A DNA stretch of 64,000 nucleotides from Elainella saxicola E1. GTDB lineage: Bacteria > Cyanobacteriota > Cyanobacteriia > Elainellales > Elainellaceae. The notes beneath the pieces are model-generated. The model saw nothing but the letters and a program-made list of their open reading frames with translations, had not been told where the DNA came from and searched no databases. Location: positions 1-64,000 of the forward strand of contig LUGL01000013.1 of NCBI GenBank assembly GCA_002796835.1. The letters are read 5' to 3'. Shown here one piece after another: positions 1 to 9,367 of the stretch (within the stretch, counting starts at the first letter, position 1; every line of letters starts with the position of its first letter). A program made the translations under genes and the position numbers.

Positions 1-2
1 AG

Positions 3-385
3 ATTGGTATCACTTGAAAGAGAATTTGTACCATCTATCCGCTGCTGAAGTAGACCGAGAAGGCATCGAAACCTTGTTGTGGAAAGGCGATGTTCAGAGT
101 GCACTGATTGAGTTAGAAGATTGCACCTCTGAAGCTGCGGTCTGTTTTGGCAACTATCTGATCAAACATCGACATCGGATTCCAAATTATGATTACTATG
201 CTGCGGAAGATTTCTGTTCGATTGGTTCAGGTGCAGTGGAGTCTTTAGTCAAACAAATTGATCAACGACTCCAGATAGTAGGAAGTCGGTGGAAAGCCGA
301 ACATGTGCCGAACGTGTTGGCGCAACGGTGTGCTTATCTCAATGAGGAACTTGAACCGACTTCTTCTTTTCTCTCAAGAAGGTGA
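3..385 (+). CDS. ISKra4-family transposase, C-terminal part (cut by window edge)
   Basis: The reading frame is open at the left edge of the window and ends with TGA at 383-385. It begins DWYHLKENL and contains the block IGSGAVESLVKQIDQRL followed by RCAYLN, which I recognise as the C-terminal catalytic region of ISKra4-type cyanobacterial DDE transposases. The start of the gene lies outside the window, so I cannot tell whether the element is intact. No terminal inverted repeat is obvious in the next 130 bases. A transposase remnant of another kind lies about 600 bp downstream, so this end of the window looks like a site of repeated insertion. Confidence 0.8.
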   Translation, partial: WYHLKENLYHLSAAEVDREGIETLLWKGDVQSALIELEDCTSEAAVCFGNYLIKHRHRIPNYDYYAAEDFCSIGSGAVESLVKQIDQRLQIVGSRWKAEHVPNVLAQRCAYLNEELEPTSSFLSRR

Positions 386-517
386 CACGCTCCCCTCCCG
401 TTCTACTTCGCTTAAGCTAACGATGTACTTTTTGACCATACCAACACCTTTGAGGAACGGACTCAATCTTACTCCATCTACTCGTCATCCTTTGATTGAC
501 TGAACACTAGGCCAGAT

Positions 518-877
518 ATGAATCGCCGTCTCACGCCTGCGCTGATCAATCAAGATGTGGATGCTTACAACGGGTTGACAGCTATTGATAGCTACAGCAC
601 TAAACGCTCCAACGCCACTCCCGAAGCGTTACAGCAGGCTTATCAAACGATGTTGGCTCAGCAGCAAATTGAAACTGAAAAGCTGGCTCTCTATCGAGCG
701 GCTTCTGATGCGGCGCGTTTAGCCGAATGGGAGTTTCATAATGCCGTGTTGGCGATGAAGGAAGTCGTGAAGGGGCAGTTTGGCTCGGATAGCAATGAAG
801 CGCAATCGGTTGGCCTGAAAAAGAAATCGGATCGCAAGCGCCCTGTTCGGCAGAGAGTAGCTGTTGCAGCAGGATAA
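518..877 (+). CDS. conserved hypothetical protein, 119 residues
   Basis: The protein starts MNRRLTPALINQD and has a predicted helical middle (residues about 35-85, rich in Q, E, A and L). It ends in a basic tail with KKKSDRKRP. I believe short proteins with this opening and this KKKSDRKRPxR tail recur in filamentous cyanobacteria, but I know no function. There is no signal peptide or membrane segment. Composition and the basic C-terminus would fit a nucleic-acid-associated or structural protein, which is only a guess. It sits alone between two transposase remnants. The start ATG has no clear Shine-Dalgarno sequence. Confidence 0.6.
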   Translation: MNRRLTPALINQDVDAYNGLTAIDSYSTKRSNATPEALQQAYQTMLAQQQIETEKLALYRAASDAARLAEWEFHNAVLAMKEVVKGQFGSDSNEAQSVGLKKKSDRKRPVRQRVAVAAG

Positions 878-919
878 TCTAGCAGCAGAGCAGATCGCCA
901 GCACTCAGCCAGTCAATAG

Positions 920-1234
920 ATGTCATGGTCTATTAGTGACTGGGGTTGGCGATCGTTCAGTCTCTGCAAACTGCGGTCAGTGATTGAGCGATTGAACGAT
1001 TGCAGCAGGACAATTCACAACTTCGACTTAAAGCGTGCCAATGGCACCACAGCAGCCCAACATTTATTCAATCACTCGTTTTCTGATTTATTTGAGTCGA
1101 TTTTAGCGCAGACGGGTGAACTCCCTAAGGCAAAGATGTCTTCTAAATCACATCTATTATCAAGTCGGGTTAAACAACCACAATATACAAACAGAGTAAA
1201 ATGCCAGAATGCCTATCAAATAGACATTGTGTAA
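920..1234 (+). pseudogene. transposase-like C-terminal remnant (DUF6399-like)
   Basis: Roughly residues 30-72 of this frame (HNFDLKR, then NGTTAAQ, LFNHSFSDLFES and GELPKAK) resemble the C-terminus of DUF6399-type transposase-related proteins found in many copies in cyanobacteria, which read like (R/K)xDGTTAAQRLF...FPDLFEW...GELPLPRK. The residues before and after this block do not resemble the family, and no catalytic part is present. I read it as a short decayed fragment and not a working gene. The identification rests on motif memory and is moderate. Confidence 0.45.
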
Positions 1235-1366
1235 AGGCAGGTATTGTATGAATTTAAGGTACCAAACAAGCGTTCCCACACCACCAATAGCAAATATTGC
1301 AGCAATGATAGGAATTATGAAAACTATCTTTAATTTACTTCTTAGAAGTCTGAATCTAAGGTCCAA
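1160..1366 (-). CDS. possible small membrane protein, 68 residues
   Basis: The frame encodes a basic start (MDLRFRLLRSKLK) followed by two hydrophobic stretches, about residues 13-35 and 47-65, separated by a short loop. This is the layout of a two-helix inner-membrane protein. I do not recognise a family. It partly overlaps the opposite-strand transposase remnant, and no clear ribosome binding site precedes it. It may be a chance frame in AT-rich DNA. Confidence 0.25.
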   Translation of the reverse strand: MDLRFRLLRSKLKIVFIIPIIAAIFAIGGVGTLVWYLKFIQYLPLHNVYLIGILAFYSVCILWLFNPT

Positions 1367-1939
1367 AGCTGTAAGATGCCTTACCTCCCATCAGTCATAA
1401 TTGGATGCTAATGCTTGCATTCGATGATTAATTGACAAATCGTACTGATGAATGCAAAGCTCACTCGCACGCTTTAATATTATCTATGAAGATACTATTT
1501 AACCCCTATGCTTCTGATAAAATATAAAACTTTACAATTAGTTGTTTCTGTCATAGCGTTTCTAAGCACCAAAGTGCAAGAACAACAAGTTAATGCACAG
1601 CAATAACAGACAAAGCATAAACACGAATTGCTTGATTCTGAAAGATTCCCATTGCCCATACCTCCTGCCAAAACTAATTTTTTGCAAAAGGTCTATTCAT
1701 TAGTGAAATCTAGGATTACTCTTTCAAGCCCAGAAAACCACCCAAAAACCGGATCTTTAACACGAAGTTAAGCACTTTCTCGGAAAATATCCACCTAACA
1801 GACAGCGATTGTATAAAAGAATTACAAGTGGTATTGCCCTCCTTCCTATTCAATTGAAACTGCCTTAAGATCGCAAAGATCAAGATCTTTCTAAAAATCA
1901 GTTAAATCGTGATTTCCTGTAATTAAAGCTACAAAAAAT
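1367..1939. other. gene-poor intergenic stretch
   Basis: No convincing gene. One short frame at 1508-1606 (+) encodes 32 residues that begin like a signal peptide (MLLIKYKTLQLVVSVIAFLS) and end NAQQ; it may be the remnant of a secreted protein. The stretch is AT-rich compared with its neighbours, and the last 100 bp must hold the promoter of the NB-ARC gene. Confidence 0.4.
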
Positions 1940-3325
1940 ATGACATCAGGGGATTCTATCAATAAACGTAAGAGGGGAGTTGTGTTAACTCCTCGCGGAC
2001 TGCAAAAGCTTCGAGACGCGATTGCTAACCTAGAAGACGAAGAAAACTTTGCACAAAAACTGACCCTTGCAGAACTGAGCATCCGTACTCGTCTCACAGC
2101 CGATACCGTTGCCAAAGTCTTGGATGCAGAACAAGCTGTCGATCGCCGCACCCTCGATAGCTTTTTTCGTGCCTTACATCTACAACTCAGCGAAAGCGAC
2201 TTCTGCCGCGCTGACCTCCGGCAAGCTCAGCATCCCCCACAAAGCCTTCCAAAACAATCCGCCAATGTTCTAGTTCAAATCGATTGGGGCGAAGCCGTCG
2301 CCACCTCCAGCTTCTACGGTCGCACTCAAGAACTAGAAACCTTAACCCAGTGGGTTCAAACCGATCGCTGTCAATTAATTACGGTGTTGGGCATGGGCGG
2401 CATCGGCAAAAGCAGCCTCGTTGCCAAACTGATCGATCAGCTAGCCAAGAGCAACAGTTCACCTACCGCACCCTCATTTCAATATGTCATCTGGCGATCG
2501 CTGTCCCATGCCCCAACAGTCGAAGAAACGCTGATCGGACTAATCCATACCCTTTCAAACCAGCCAGACATCGATTTACCCAAGGCGCTGCATCCGTTAA
2601 TTTCCCAACTGATGCAATATCTCATTCAAATGCGTTGCCTACTGGTGCTGGATAATACAGAAACTATTTTGCAAGCCGGAGAACAAGCCGGCTCTTATCG
2701 GGAAGGCTTCGAAGGCTATAGAGACTTAATTCGCAAAATCGGGCAATCCCCCCACCAGAGCTGTGTCATTCTCACTGGCCGTGAACTCCCCAGACAGATG
2801 AATTTGCTGGAGAACAAACCTTACCCAACTCGCACCCTCCTGCTCAAAGGGCTCCAACTCCAAGACGGCCTCCAGCTCCTTCAATCTCAAGCCATTGACG
2901 GAACCGAAGCAGACCATCACACCCTCTTCCATCACTATGCAGGCAACCCCCTAACGCTCAAAATTGCTGCCGCCACGATTCAGCTTCTGTTCTTGGGCAA
3001 TCTCGCTCGCTTCCTCGCCGAAGGCATCACCGTCTTTGGCGCAATCTATGAGCTGCTAGACCATCAATTTAAACGCCTATCCCACCTAGAAAAAAACATC
3101 ATCCACCAGCTAGCACTTCATCGTGAACCCATGCCCCTGCCCCACTTAACCCAGGCAATCACGCCCCCAATCAGCCCCCAAACGCTATTAGAAACGCTAG
3201 AAAACTTGGGCTGGCGATCGCTAATCGAATGCAGCCCCACCGGATTCACACTACAACCCCTCTTGATGGAATATGCCACCATCCAACTCATCAAACAGCC
3301 CAACGATCAGCCACCAATCGAATAA
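1940..3325 (+). CDS. STAND-class NB-ARC NTPase without C-terminal repeats
   Basis: This 461-residue protein has an N-terminal helical domain (about residues 10-95, with RGVVLTPRGLQKL and LAELSIRTRLTADTV). The same domain opens many cyanobacterial NB-ARC/WD40 proteins. An NB-ARC NTPase follows: Walker A GMGGIGKSS at 151-159 and Walker B-like CLLVLDN near residue 235. The winged-helix region runs to the end (LQPLLMEYATIQLI). In relatives that last motif is usually followed by WD40, TPR or pentapeptide repeats that sense ligands. Here the protein stops about 20 residues later. It may be a naturally short form, a truncated gene, or one partner of a separately encoded sensor. STAND NTPases generally act as ATP-driven switches in signalling or antiphage defence; the specific role here is unknown. 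Confidence 0.8.
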   Translation: MTSGDSINKRKRGVVLTPRGLQKLRDAIANLEDEENFAQKLTLAELSIRTRLTADTVAKVLDAEQAVDRRTLDSFFRALHLQLSESDFCRADLRQAQHPPQSLPKQSANVLVQIDWGEAVATSSFYGRTQELETLTQWVQTDRCQLITVLGMGGIGKSSLVAKLIDQLAKSNSSPTAPSFQYVIWRSLSHAPTVEETLIGLIHTLSNQPDIDLPKALHPLISQLMQYLIQMRCLLVLDNTETILQAGEQAGSYREGFEGYRDLIRKIGQSPHQSCVILTGRELPRQMNLLENKPYPTRTLLLKGLQLQDGLQLLQSQAIDGTEADHHTLFHHYAGNPLTLKIAAATIQLLFLGNLARFLAEGITVFGAIYELLDHQFKRLSHLEKNIIHQLALHREPMPLPHLTQAITPPISPQTLLETLENLGWRSLIECSPTGFTLQPLLMEYATIQLIKQPNDQPPIE

Positions 3326-3432
3326 CCAAACTCCAAAAAAGCATTGTCATGCCCCACAATGCCATTGCCATCACTCACAAAGCGATTAGCAGTCATCACA
3401 ATCCTGCTGTAGCTGCTGCAATCAGACTGCGA

Positions 3433-3681
3433 TCACTCACAATTCTGCTGCAAGTTAATACAACTCCAACGCAACGACCACAATTGCTGCACCACTTGCG
3501 TTAAACGCAACAAAGATAAGAATTCTGCTAGTTCAACCAGCCTCTCCGCTTCCTGTCGCTCTGCCTGAGATAGTATATTTCCCTCATCTTGGCGATTCAG
3601 CAGAAATTGCAAATGTGCTTGCACCACTTGGGGCAGTTGAAATCGGGTCAGTTCAATCGGGATTTCGATGATTCCGGGCAT
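3433..3681 (-). CDS. small conserved cyanobacterial protein (82 residues)
   Basis: The segment QAHLQFLLNRQDEGN...LSQAERQEAERLVELAEFLSLLRL is characteristic of small cyanobacterial proteins often encoded next to an HNH endonuclease gene, and thought of as partner or antitoxin-like proteins. I chose the ATG at 3681 (MPGIIEIPIELTRFQLP) because similarity begins there; the frame is open further upstream. No HNH gene is visible beside it, so it may be an orphan. The C-terminus after LLRL looks unlike the family and may be altered. Confidence 0.5.
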   Translation of the reverse strand: MPGIIEIPIELTRFQLPQVVQAHLQFLLNRQDEGNILSQAERQEAERLVELAEFLSLLRLTQVVQQLWSLRWSCINLQQNCE

Positions 3682-3963
3682 AGCACAATTAGGAGCGGCC
3701 TGCAACCTTGTCATCAGTTTAGTGTAAGCGCAAGCGTCAGAGTCGGGGTCGCGATCGAACAAATCGTTGGAGCTGATCGCCAAAAAGTTCACTGTGAGAA
3801 TCAGAAGATATCTGCGGCGGCTCAACTCAATCGTTGTACCGCTTAGGTGATCTGGTTTAGGCGATCTGTGGAGCGATAAGCATTTGCAGTGCGATCGCCC
3901 TCTTTTTCGGGGAATCCTAAAGACGATTCAACCAGATTAAGGGCATGCGGCCCACCCAAACCT

Positions 3964-6900
3964 ATGGAACCTTCTGCAAACACCTGTCCTCACATTTCTG
4001 GCTATGCCATTGTTGAGCAACTGTATCTGGGTTCTCGCACGGCAGTCTATCGAGCGCTACAAACGGCGACTCAGCGTCCAGTGGTGATTAAGGTGTTGCA
4101 GCGGGACTATCCCAGCCTTGGTGAGTTAGTGCAGTTTCGCAATCAATATGCGATCACCAAAAACCTCTCTATTGCTGGCATTGCCCAACCCTTGAGCCTG
4201 GAACCCGTGGGAAGTCGCTATGCCCTGGTGATGGAAGATTGGGGTGGAGTGGCTTTAGCAAAGTATCTCCAGCAACAGACGTTGGATCTATCAGAGGTGC
4301 TGGCGATCGCCATCCAAATCGCTGACATTCTCCATGATCTCATTCAACATCGCGTGGTGCATAAAGACATTAAACCCGCTAATATTCTGATTCATCCTGA
4401 TACGAAACAAGTCAAACTGATCGACTTTAGCATTGCCTCCTTGCTGCCCAAGGAAACGCAGGAAATCCAAAGCCCCAACATTCTGGAAGGCACCTTGGCC
4501 TATCTGGCTCCAGAACAGACCGGACGGATGAATCGCGGCATCGATTATCGCGGTGATTTTTACGCTTTGGGTGTAACCCTGTATCAACTACTGACTGGAC
4601 AACTGCCCTTTACCTCAGACGATCCGTTGGAGTTGATACATTGCCATATTGCCAGGGTGCCCCTGTCCGCTGAGCAGGTGAATCCGGATGTGCCTGAGCA
4701 GGTGGCGGCGATCGTCGCTAAACTGATGGCAAAAAATGCCGAAGATCGCTATCAAAGTGCTCTGGGGATTAAACATGATTTGACCGAGTGTTTGACCCAG
4801 TGGCAAGAAACCGGCAGAATCACGGCATTTGAATTGGGGGCAAGGGATTTGAGCGATCGCTTCCTGATTCCCGAAAAACTCTACGGTCGCGAAACTGAAG
4901 TGCAAACGTTGCTCGATGCGTTCGATCGCGTTGCCGCAGGTGCTTCAGAACTGATGCTGGTGGCAGGGTTTTCAGGAATCGGCAAAACCGTTGTGATCAA
5001 TGAAGTGCATAAGCCCATTGCCCGACAGCGTGGCTACTTCATCAAAGGCAAGTTTGACCAGTTCAATCGTAATATCCCCTTCTCAGCCTTTGTGCAGGCA
5101 CTCCAGGATTTGATGGGGCAGTTGCTCTCAGAGTCCGACGAACAACTGGCCCAATGGAAAGCCCAGATTTTGGCGGTGGTGGGAGAGAATGGACAGGCTC
5201 TGATTGAGGTGATTCCAGAGCTAGAGCAGATTATTGGTAAACAGCCGCCTATCCCAGAACTCTCAGGTAGCGCAGCTCAGAATCGCTTCAACCTGCTGTT
5301 CCAAAAGTTTATTGAAGTGTTCACCACAGCAGACCATCCGTTGGTGATCTTTTTAGATGATTTGCAGTGGTCAGATGCGGCCTCGCTGCAGTTGCTCAAA
5401 CTGCTGATGAATGACAGTGGCTATCTTCTAGTCTTGGGGGCTTATCGCGATAATGAAGTGTCGCCAGTGCATCCGTTTATCCTAACGATCGAAGAACTCA
5501 AGAAGGCCCAGGCGATCGTCCATACCATTACCCTGGCTCCGCTGGCGTTTGGCGATACTAACCATCTGATTGCCGATACGCTGAATTGTTCGCTTGAACT
5601 GGCACAACCCTTGACCGAATTAATCGATCGCAAAACCCAAGGAAATCCTTTTTTCACCACCCAGTTTCTGAAAGCGTTACACGAAGATGGCTATATTCGC
5701 TTCGATCGCGATCGCCGCTATTGGGAGTGCGATATTACCCAAGTGAATGCCTTGGCATTGACCGATGATGTCGTGGAATTTATGGCGCTGCAATTGCAGA
5801 AATTGCCATTCGAAACGCAACAAGTACTCAAATTAGCAGCTTGTGTCGGCAACCAGTTTGATTTGGCAACCTTGGCGATCATCTCGGAACGATCGACTAC
5901 TGATGCCGCAACTGTCCTGTGGAAAGCCTTGCAAGATGGCTTGATTTTACCCACTAGCCAGGTCTATAAGTTCTTCCAAGATGCGGAACAAGATGCGGAA
6001 CAAACGGATGTTCAGAGTCCTGTTAATCCGACCTATCGGTTTTTGCACGATCGCGTTCAACAAGCTGCTTATTCGATCATTGCCGCAGATCAAAAACAGG
6101 CCACTCATCTCAAAATCGGACAATTACTTCAACAAAATCTATCCGAGCTAGAAAAGGAGGAAAAGCTGTTTGATATTGTTGGACATTTAAACTTAGGGCG
6201 AGATTTGATCGTTGATGACCTACATAGAATTCAACTGATCAAATTAAATGTATCTGCTGGAGAAAAGGCTAGGAAATCAACTGCTTACGAAGCATTTAAG
6301 AATTATTTAGTGATTGCCAAGCAGAGTTTGGTTAATTCTGAATGGGACAATCAGTATGAACTGATGTTTAAAGTCCATAGATTGTTGGCAGAGGCAGAAC
6401 AATTAAATAATAATTTTCAGGAGTCAGAAAAATTAATTTTGACGACCTTAGAGAAGGCAAAAACAGACTTAGAACAAGCTGAATTGTATGCTTTATGGAT
6501 TGTGCAGTATACCACTCTGGGACAGGGTGGTATGGCCATCAATACTGGGAGAAAAGCGTTAGCTCTACTCAATGTCAGCTTGCCGCAGCCGGAAACGATT
6601 GAACAATGCCTTAATGCTCTCTTTGAAGATGTAAAGATAAGAATTGAAGAGACCTCTGCTGAAGACTGGTTGAGTTTACCAGAGGTCGCTATTCCCCAAC
6701 AAAGAATGGCAATTCAATTATTAAATAGCCTCTTGCCTGCTGCTTATATTTCTCAGCAAGAGAAGCTCTATTTCTGGCTGGGAGTCAAAATAGTTGAACT
6801 TTCTCATCAATATGGGACTGCACCAGCTTCGTCAGATGGTTTTATTTCTTACGGAATGTTTCTGGGTTCTGAGTTGAGCAACTACCGGGCCGGATACGAT

Positions 6901-9360
6901 TTTGGCCTATTAGGACTACAGTTAAGTCGGAAGTATAACAAGCTAGATGATGTTTCTCGGAGCTGCTACACTTTTGCGAATAACATCTATCCCTGGTATA
7001 AGCCCTTAAAGGAAACAGAGAAAATCTTTGATGAAGGAATTCGAGCTGGGCTAGAATCTGGTAACTTCCTATTTGTTGGTTATAGTCTGGTTTACAAGCT
7101 GCTCAATCCCTTCCTTCAGGGGAATAATCTATCAGAAATTCTCTCATCTTTGCCTCAATATTTATCGTTTGTTCAAAAGAACAATCATAAAGTGGGAGAA
7201 CATGCAATTTTGGCGATCGAAATAATCGCTAAAAATCTGGCAGATCAGAAGAACTCACTGCTAGAGATTGAGGATGGCATTGAACAGAAGTATCTAGAGG
7301 ATTGCAATCGCCATCAAAGTATTTATGCACTCTGCCACTACTATATCTTAAAGTCAATGACGCTTTATCTATATGGTAAGTCATCAGATGCTCTCTCTGC
7401 TTCTCAAGCAGCGGAAAAGATGGTTGCGGCCTTAGTTTCTAAATATCAGGTCGCAATTCATGCATTTTATAATTCTCTCAGCATTCTTGATCTCTATCTG
7501 AAAGCTCCATTATCTCAACAGCAGGAATATTGGCAGAAAATATCTCATAACCAGCAAAGAATGCGAATTTGGGCCGAGCAATGTCCAGAAAATTTTCAGC
7601 ATAAATATTGGTTGGTGAAGGCTGAAATTGCTCGTGTTACCGGGAAACGATTGGCAGCAACAGAATTATACGATCGCGCGATCGCTGGAGCTAAAGCCAA
7701 TGGATATATCCAAGAAGCAGCCCTAGCCAACGAACTCGCCGCTAAATTCTACCTAGATTGGGGCAAAGAAAAAATTGCTCAAGAGTATCTCACCAATGCC
7801 TACTATGGCTATGCTCACTGGGGAGCCAGGGCCAAAGTCCAAGACCTAGAGCATCACTATTCCTCTCTGCTGGCACCGATTTTGCAACCCCACCTCATTG
7901 CCTTATCGACTACAGAAACTATGGCTTCCCTCAGTGCCAGTCATTTATCCAAGCCAAGTGGCACTACAATCCTTCACTCCCTTGACCTGGCAACTGTTCT
8001 AAAAGCCTCCCAGACCCTTTCTAGCGAAATCCACCTTGACAAACTCTTATCTACCCTGCTGCACACCGTGTTAGAAAATGCTGGGGCAGATAAGGCAGTC
8101 TTGGTGATGCCCCATAACAATCAATGGTTTGTCGAAGCGGTTGCTAGTGTCGATCAACCAGTGCGGGTACAATCTATTGCTTTATCCGACAGCCCAGAGC
8201 TTCCCCACAGTTTGATTTACACCGTCAAACATAGCCTGCAACCCGTGGTGATTGTGGATGCCAAGGTCCATCCCACCCTGGTCGGGGATATTTATGTAGT
8301 GCAACAGCAGCCTAGCAGTTTGCTCTGTACACCCATTCTGCATCAGGGCAAACTTGTGGCGATTTTGTATTTGGAGAACCGGGTTACCGTTGGGGCGTTT
8401 ACGAGCGATCGGGTGGAACTCTTGAACTTTCTCTGCGCCCAAGCTGCAATTTCCCTAGAAAATGCCCGCCTCTATCAACAAGCTCAGACTTATGCCCAAC
8501 AGCTTGAACAATCTCATTTGCAAGTGATCCAAAGCGAAAAAATGGCATCGTTGGGAAATCTTGTTGCTGGGGTAGCGCACGAAATCAATAACCCGCTCGG
8601 ATTCCTCAACGGCAGTATCAACAATGCTCAAGAATGTGTGCAGGACTTACTCGACTATCTTGCCCTCTACCAGCAGCACCATCCCAACCCAGCCGCACCA
8701 GTTCAAGGCAAGGCAGAAGACATTGACCTGGAATTTCTGAGTGAAGATTTACCCAAACTCCTCGCTTCGATGAAAGGAGCCACCGATCTCATCAAAGGCA
8801 TCAGCACCAGCCTGCGCACCTTTGCACGCGCTGATACTGAGCGAAAAGTGAGTGCCAACCTGCACGAAGGTCTTGATAGTACGTTGTTAATTCTGAAATA
8901 CCGACTGAAAGCCAACGAACATCGCCCCGCCATTGATGTGATTCAAGACTATGGTGAGTTGCCACTCATTGAATGCTTTCCTGGGCAGTTAAATCAGGTA
9001 TTTATGAATGTCTTGGCAAATGCAATTGATATGTTTGATGAGATGGCACAAACTCAAACTTTTGAAGAACTTAAAACCAATCCTCAGAAAATTACTATTC
9101 GTACCACAGTCGAAGCAAATCATGTTCTGATTCAAGTGCGTGACAATGGTAAAGGCATGACTAAAGAGGTACAAGCCAAAATCTTTGATCACCTGTTTAC
9201 AACCAAAGCTGTAGGTAAGGGGACGGGATTGGGACTAACGATCGCCCGACAAATTGTGACGGAAAAACATGGTGGCAGCCTGGATGTTTGGTCTGAGCTA
9301 AATCAAGGCACCGAGTTCTGCATTCGGCTACCGATAGATGTTGCGCATGGTTGTTCCTAG
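3964..9360 (+). CDS. hybrid Ser/Thr kinase – AAA ATPase – GAF – histidine kinase
   Basis: A protein of about 1,800 residues of the multidomain signalling family common in filamentous cyanobacteria. The N-terminal eukaryotic-type kinase (about 10-290) has the lysine in VVIKVLQ, the catalytic loop HKDIKPANIL and APEQTGRMNRG. DFG is replaced by DFS (IDFSIAS). An AAA_16-type ATPase (about 310-680) has LYGRE and the P-loop GFSGIGKT. A long helical, TPR-like region follows, then a GAF domain (about 1330-1500). The protein ends with a HisKA/HATPase module: phosphoacceptor VAHEINNP, then DNGKGM and GKGTGLGLTIARQIV. I take ATG 3964 because the conserved ISGYAI...YLGSRT opening lies just after it; a GTG at 3889 is in frame. 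The signal is unknown. No response regulator is encoded nearby. Confidence 0.9.
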   Translation: MEPSANTCPHISGYAIVEQLYLGSRTAVYRALQTATQRPVVIKVLQRDYPSLGELVQFRNQYAITKNLSIAGIAQPLSLEPVGSRYALVMEDWGGVALAKYLQQQTLDLSEVLAIAIQIADILHDLIQHRVVHKDIKPANILIHPDTKQVKLIDFSIASLLPKETQEIQSPNILEGTLAYLAPEQTGRMNRGIDYRGDFYALGVTLYQLLTGQLPFTSDDPLELIHCHIARVPLSAEQVNPDVPEQVAAIVAKLMAKNAEDRYQSALGIKHDLTECLTQWQETGRITAFELGARDLSDRFLIPEKLYGRETEVQTLLDAFDRVAAGASELMLVAGFSGIGKTVVINEVHKPIARQRGYFIKGKFDQFNRNIPFSAFVQALQDLMGQLLSESDEQLAQWKAQILAVVGENGQALIEVIPELEQIIGKQPPIPELSGSAAQNRFNLLFQKFIEVFTTADHPLVIFLDDLQWSDAASLQLLKLLMNDSGYLLVLGAYRDNEVSPVHPFILTIEELKKAQAIVHTITLAPLAFGDTNHLIADTLNCSLELAQPLTELIDRKTQGNPFFTTQFLKALHEDGYIRFDRDRRYWECDITQVNALALTDDVVEFMALQLQKLPFETQQVLKLAACVGNQFDLATLAIISERSTTDAATVLWKALQDGLILPTSQVYKFFQDAEQDAEQTDVQSPVNPTYRFLHDRVQQAAYSIIAADQKQATHLKIGQLLQQNLSELEKEEKLFDIVGHLNLGRDLIVDDLHRIQLIKLNVSAGEKARKSTAYEAFKNYLVIAKQSLVNSEWDNQYELMFKVHRLLAEAEQLNNNFQESEKLILTTLEKAKTDLEQAELYALWIVQYTTLGQGGMAINTGRKALALLNVSLPQPETIEQCLNALFEDVKIRIEETSAEDWLSLPEVAIPQQRMAIQLLNSLLPAAYISQQEKLYFWLGVKIVELSHQYGTAPASSDGFISYGMFLGSELSNYRAGYDFGLLGLQLSRKYNKLDDVSRSCYTFANNIYPWYKPLKETEKIFDEGIRAGLESGNFLFVGYSLVYKLLNPFLQGNNLSEILSSLPQYLSFVQKNNHKVGEHAILAIEIIAKNLADQKNSLLEIEDGIEQKYLEDCNRHQSIYALCHYYILKSMTLYLYGKSSDALSASQAAEKMVAALVSKYQVAIHAFYNSLSILDLYLKAPLSQQQEYWQKISHNQQRMRIWAEQCPENFQHKYWLVKAEIARVTGKRLAATELYDRAIAGAKANGYIQEAALANELAAKFYLDWGKEKIAQEYLTNAYYGYAHWGARAKVQDLEHHYSSLLAPILQPHLIALSTTETMASLSASHLSKPSGTTILHSLDLATVLKASQTLSSEIHLDKLLSTLLHTVLENAGADKAVLVMPHNNQWFVEAVASVDQPVRVQSIALSDSPELPHSLIYTVKHSLQPVVIVDAKVHPTLVGDIYVVQQQPSSLLCTPILHQGKLVAILYLENRVTVGAFTSDRVELLNFLCAQAAISLENARLYQQAQTYAQQLEQSHLQVIQSEKMASLGNLVAGVAHEINNPLGFLNGSINNAQECVQDLLDYLALYQQHHPNPAAPVQGKAEDIDLEFLSEDLPKLLASMKGATDLIKGISTSLRTFARADTERKVSANLHEGLDSTLLILKYRLKANEHRPAIDVIQDYGELPLIECFPGQLNQVFMNVLANAIDMFDEMAQTQTFEELKTNPQKITIRTTVEANHVLIQVRDNGKGMTKEVQAKIFDHLFTTKAVGKGTGLGLTIARQIVTEKHGGSLDVWSELNQGTEFCIRLPIDVAHGCS

Positions 9361-9367
9361 GAAGTAC

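Noticed and set aside
303-503. Plus-strand frame overlapping the ISKra4 transposase end
   Set aside because: It is in a different frame within the transposase and has no resemblance to a protein family.
5975-6005. Short direct repeat in the hybrid kinase gene
   Set aside because: It encodes DAEQDAEQ in a variable loop and looks like a local duplication without structural meaning.
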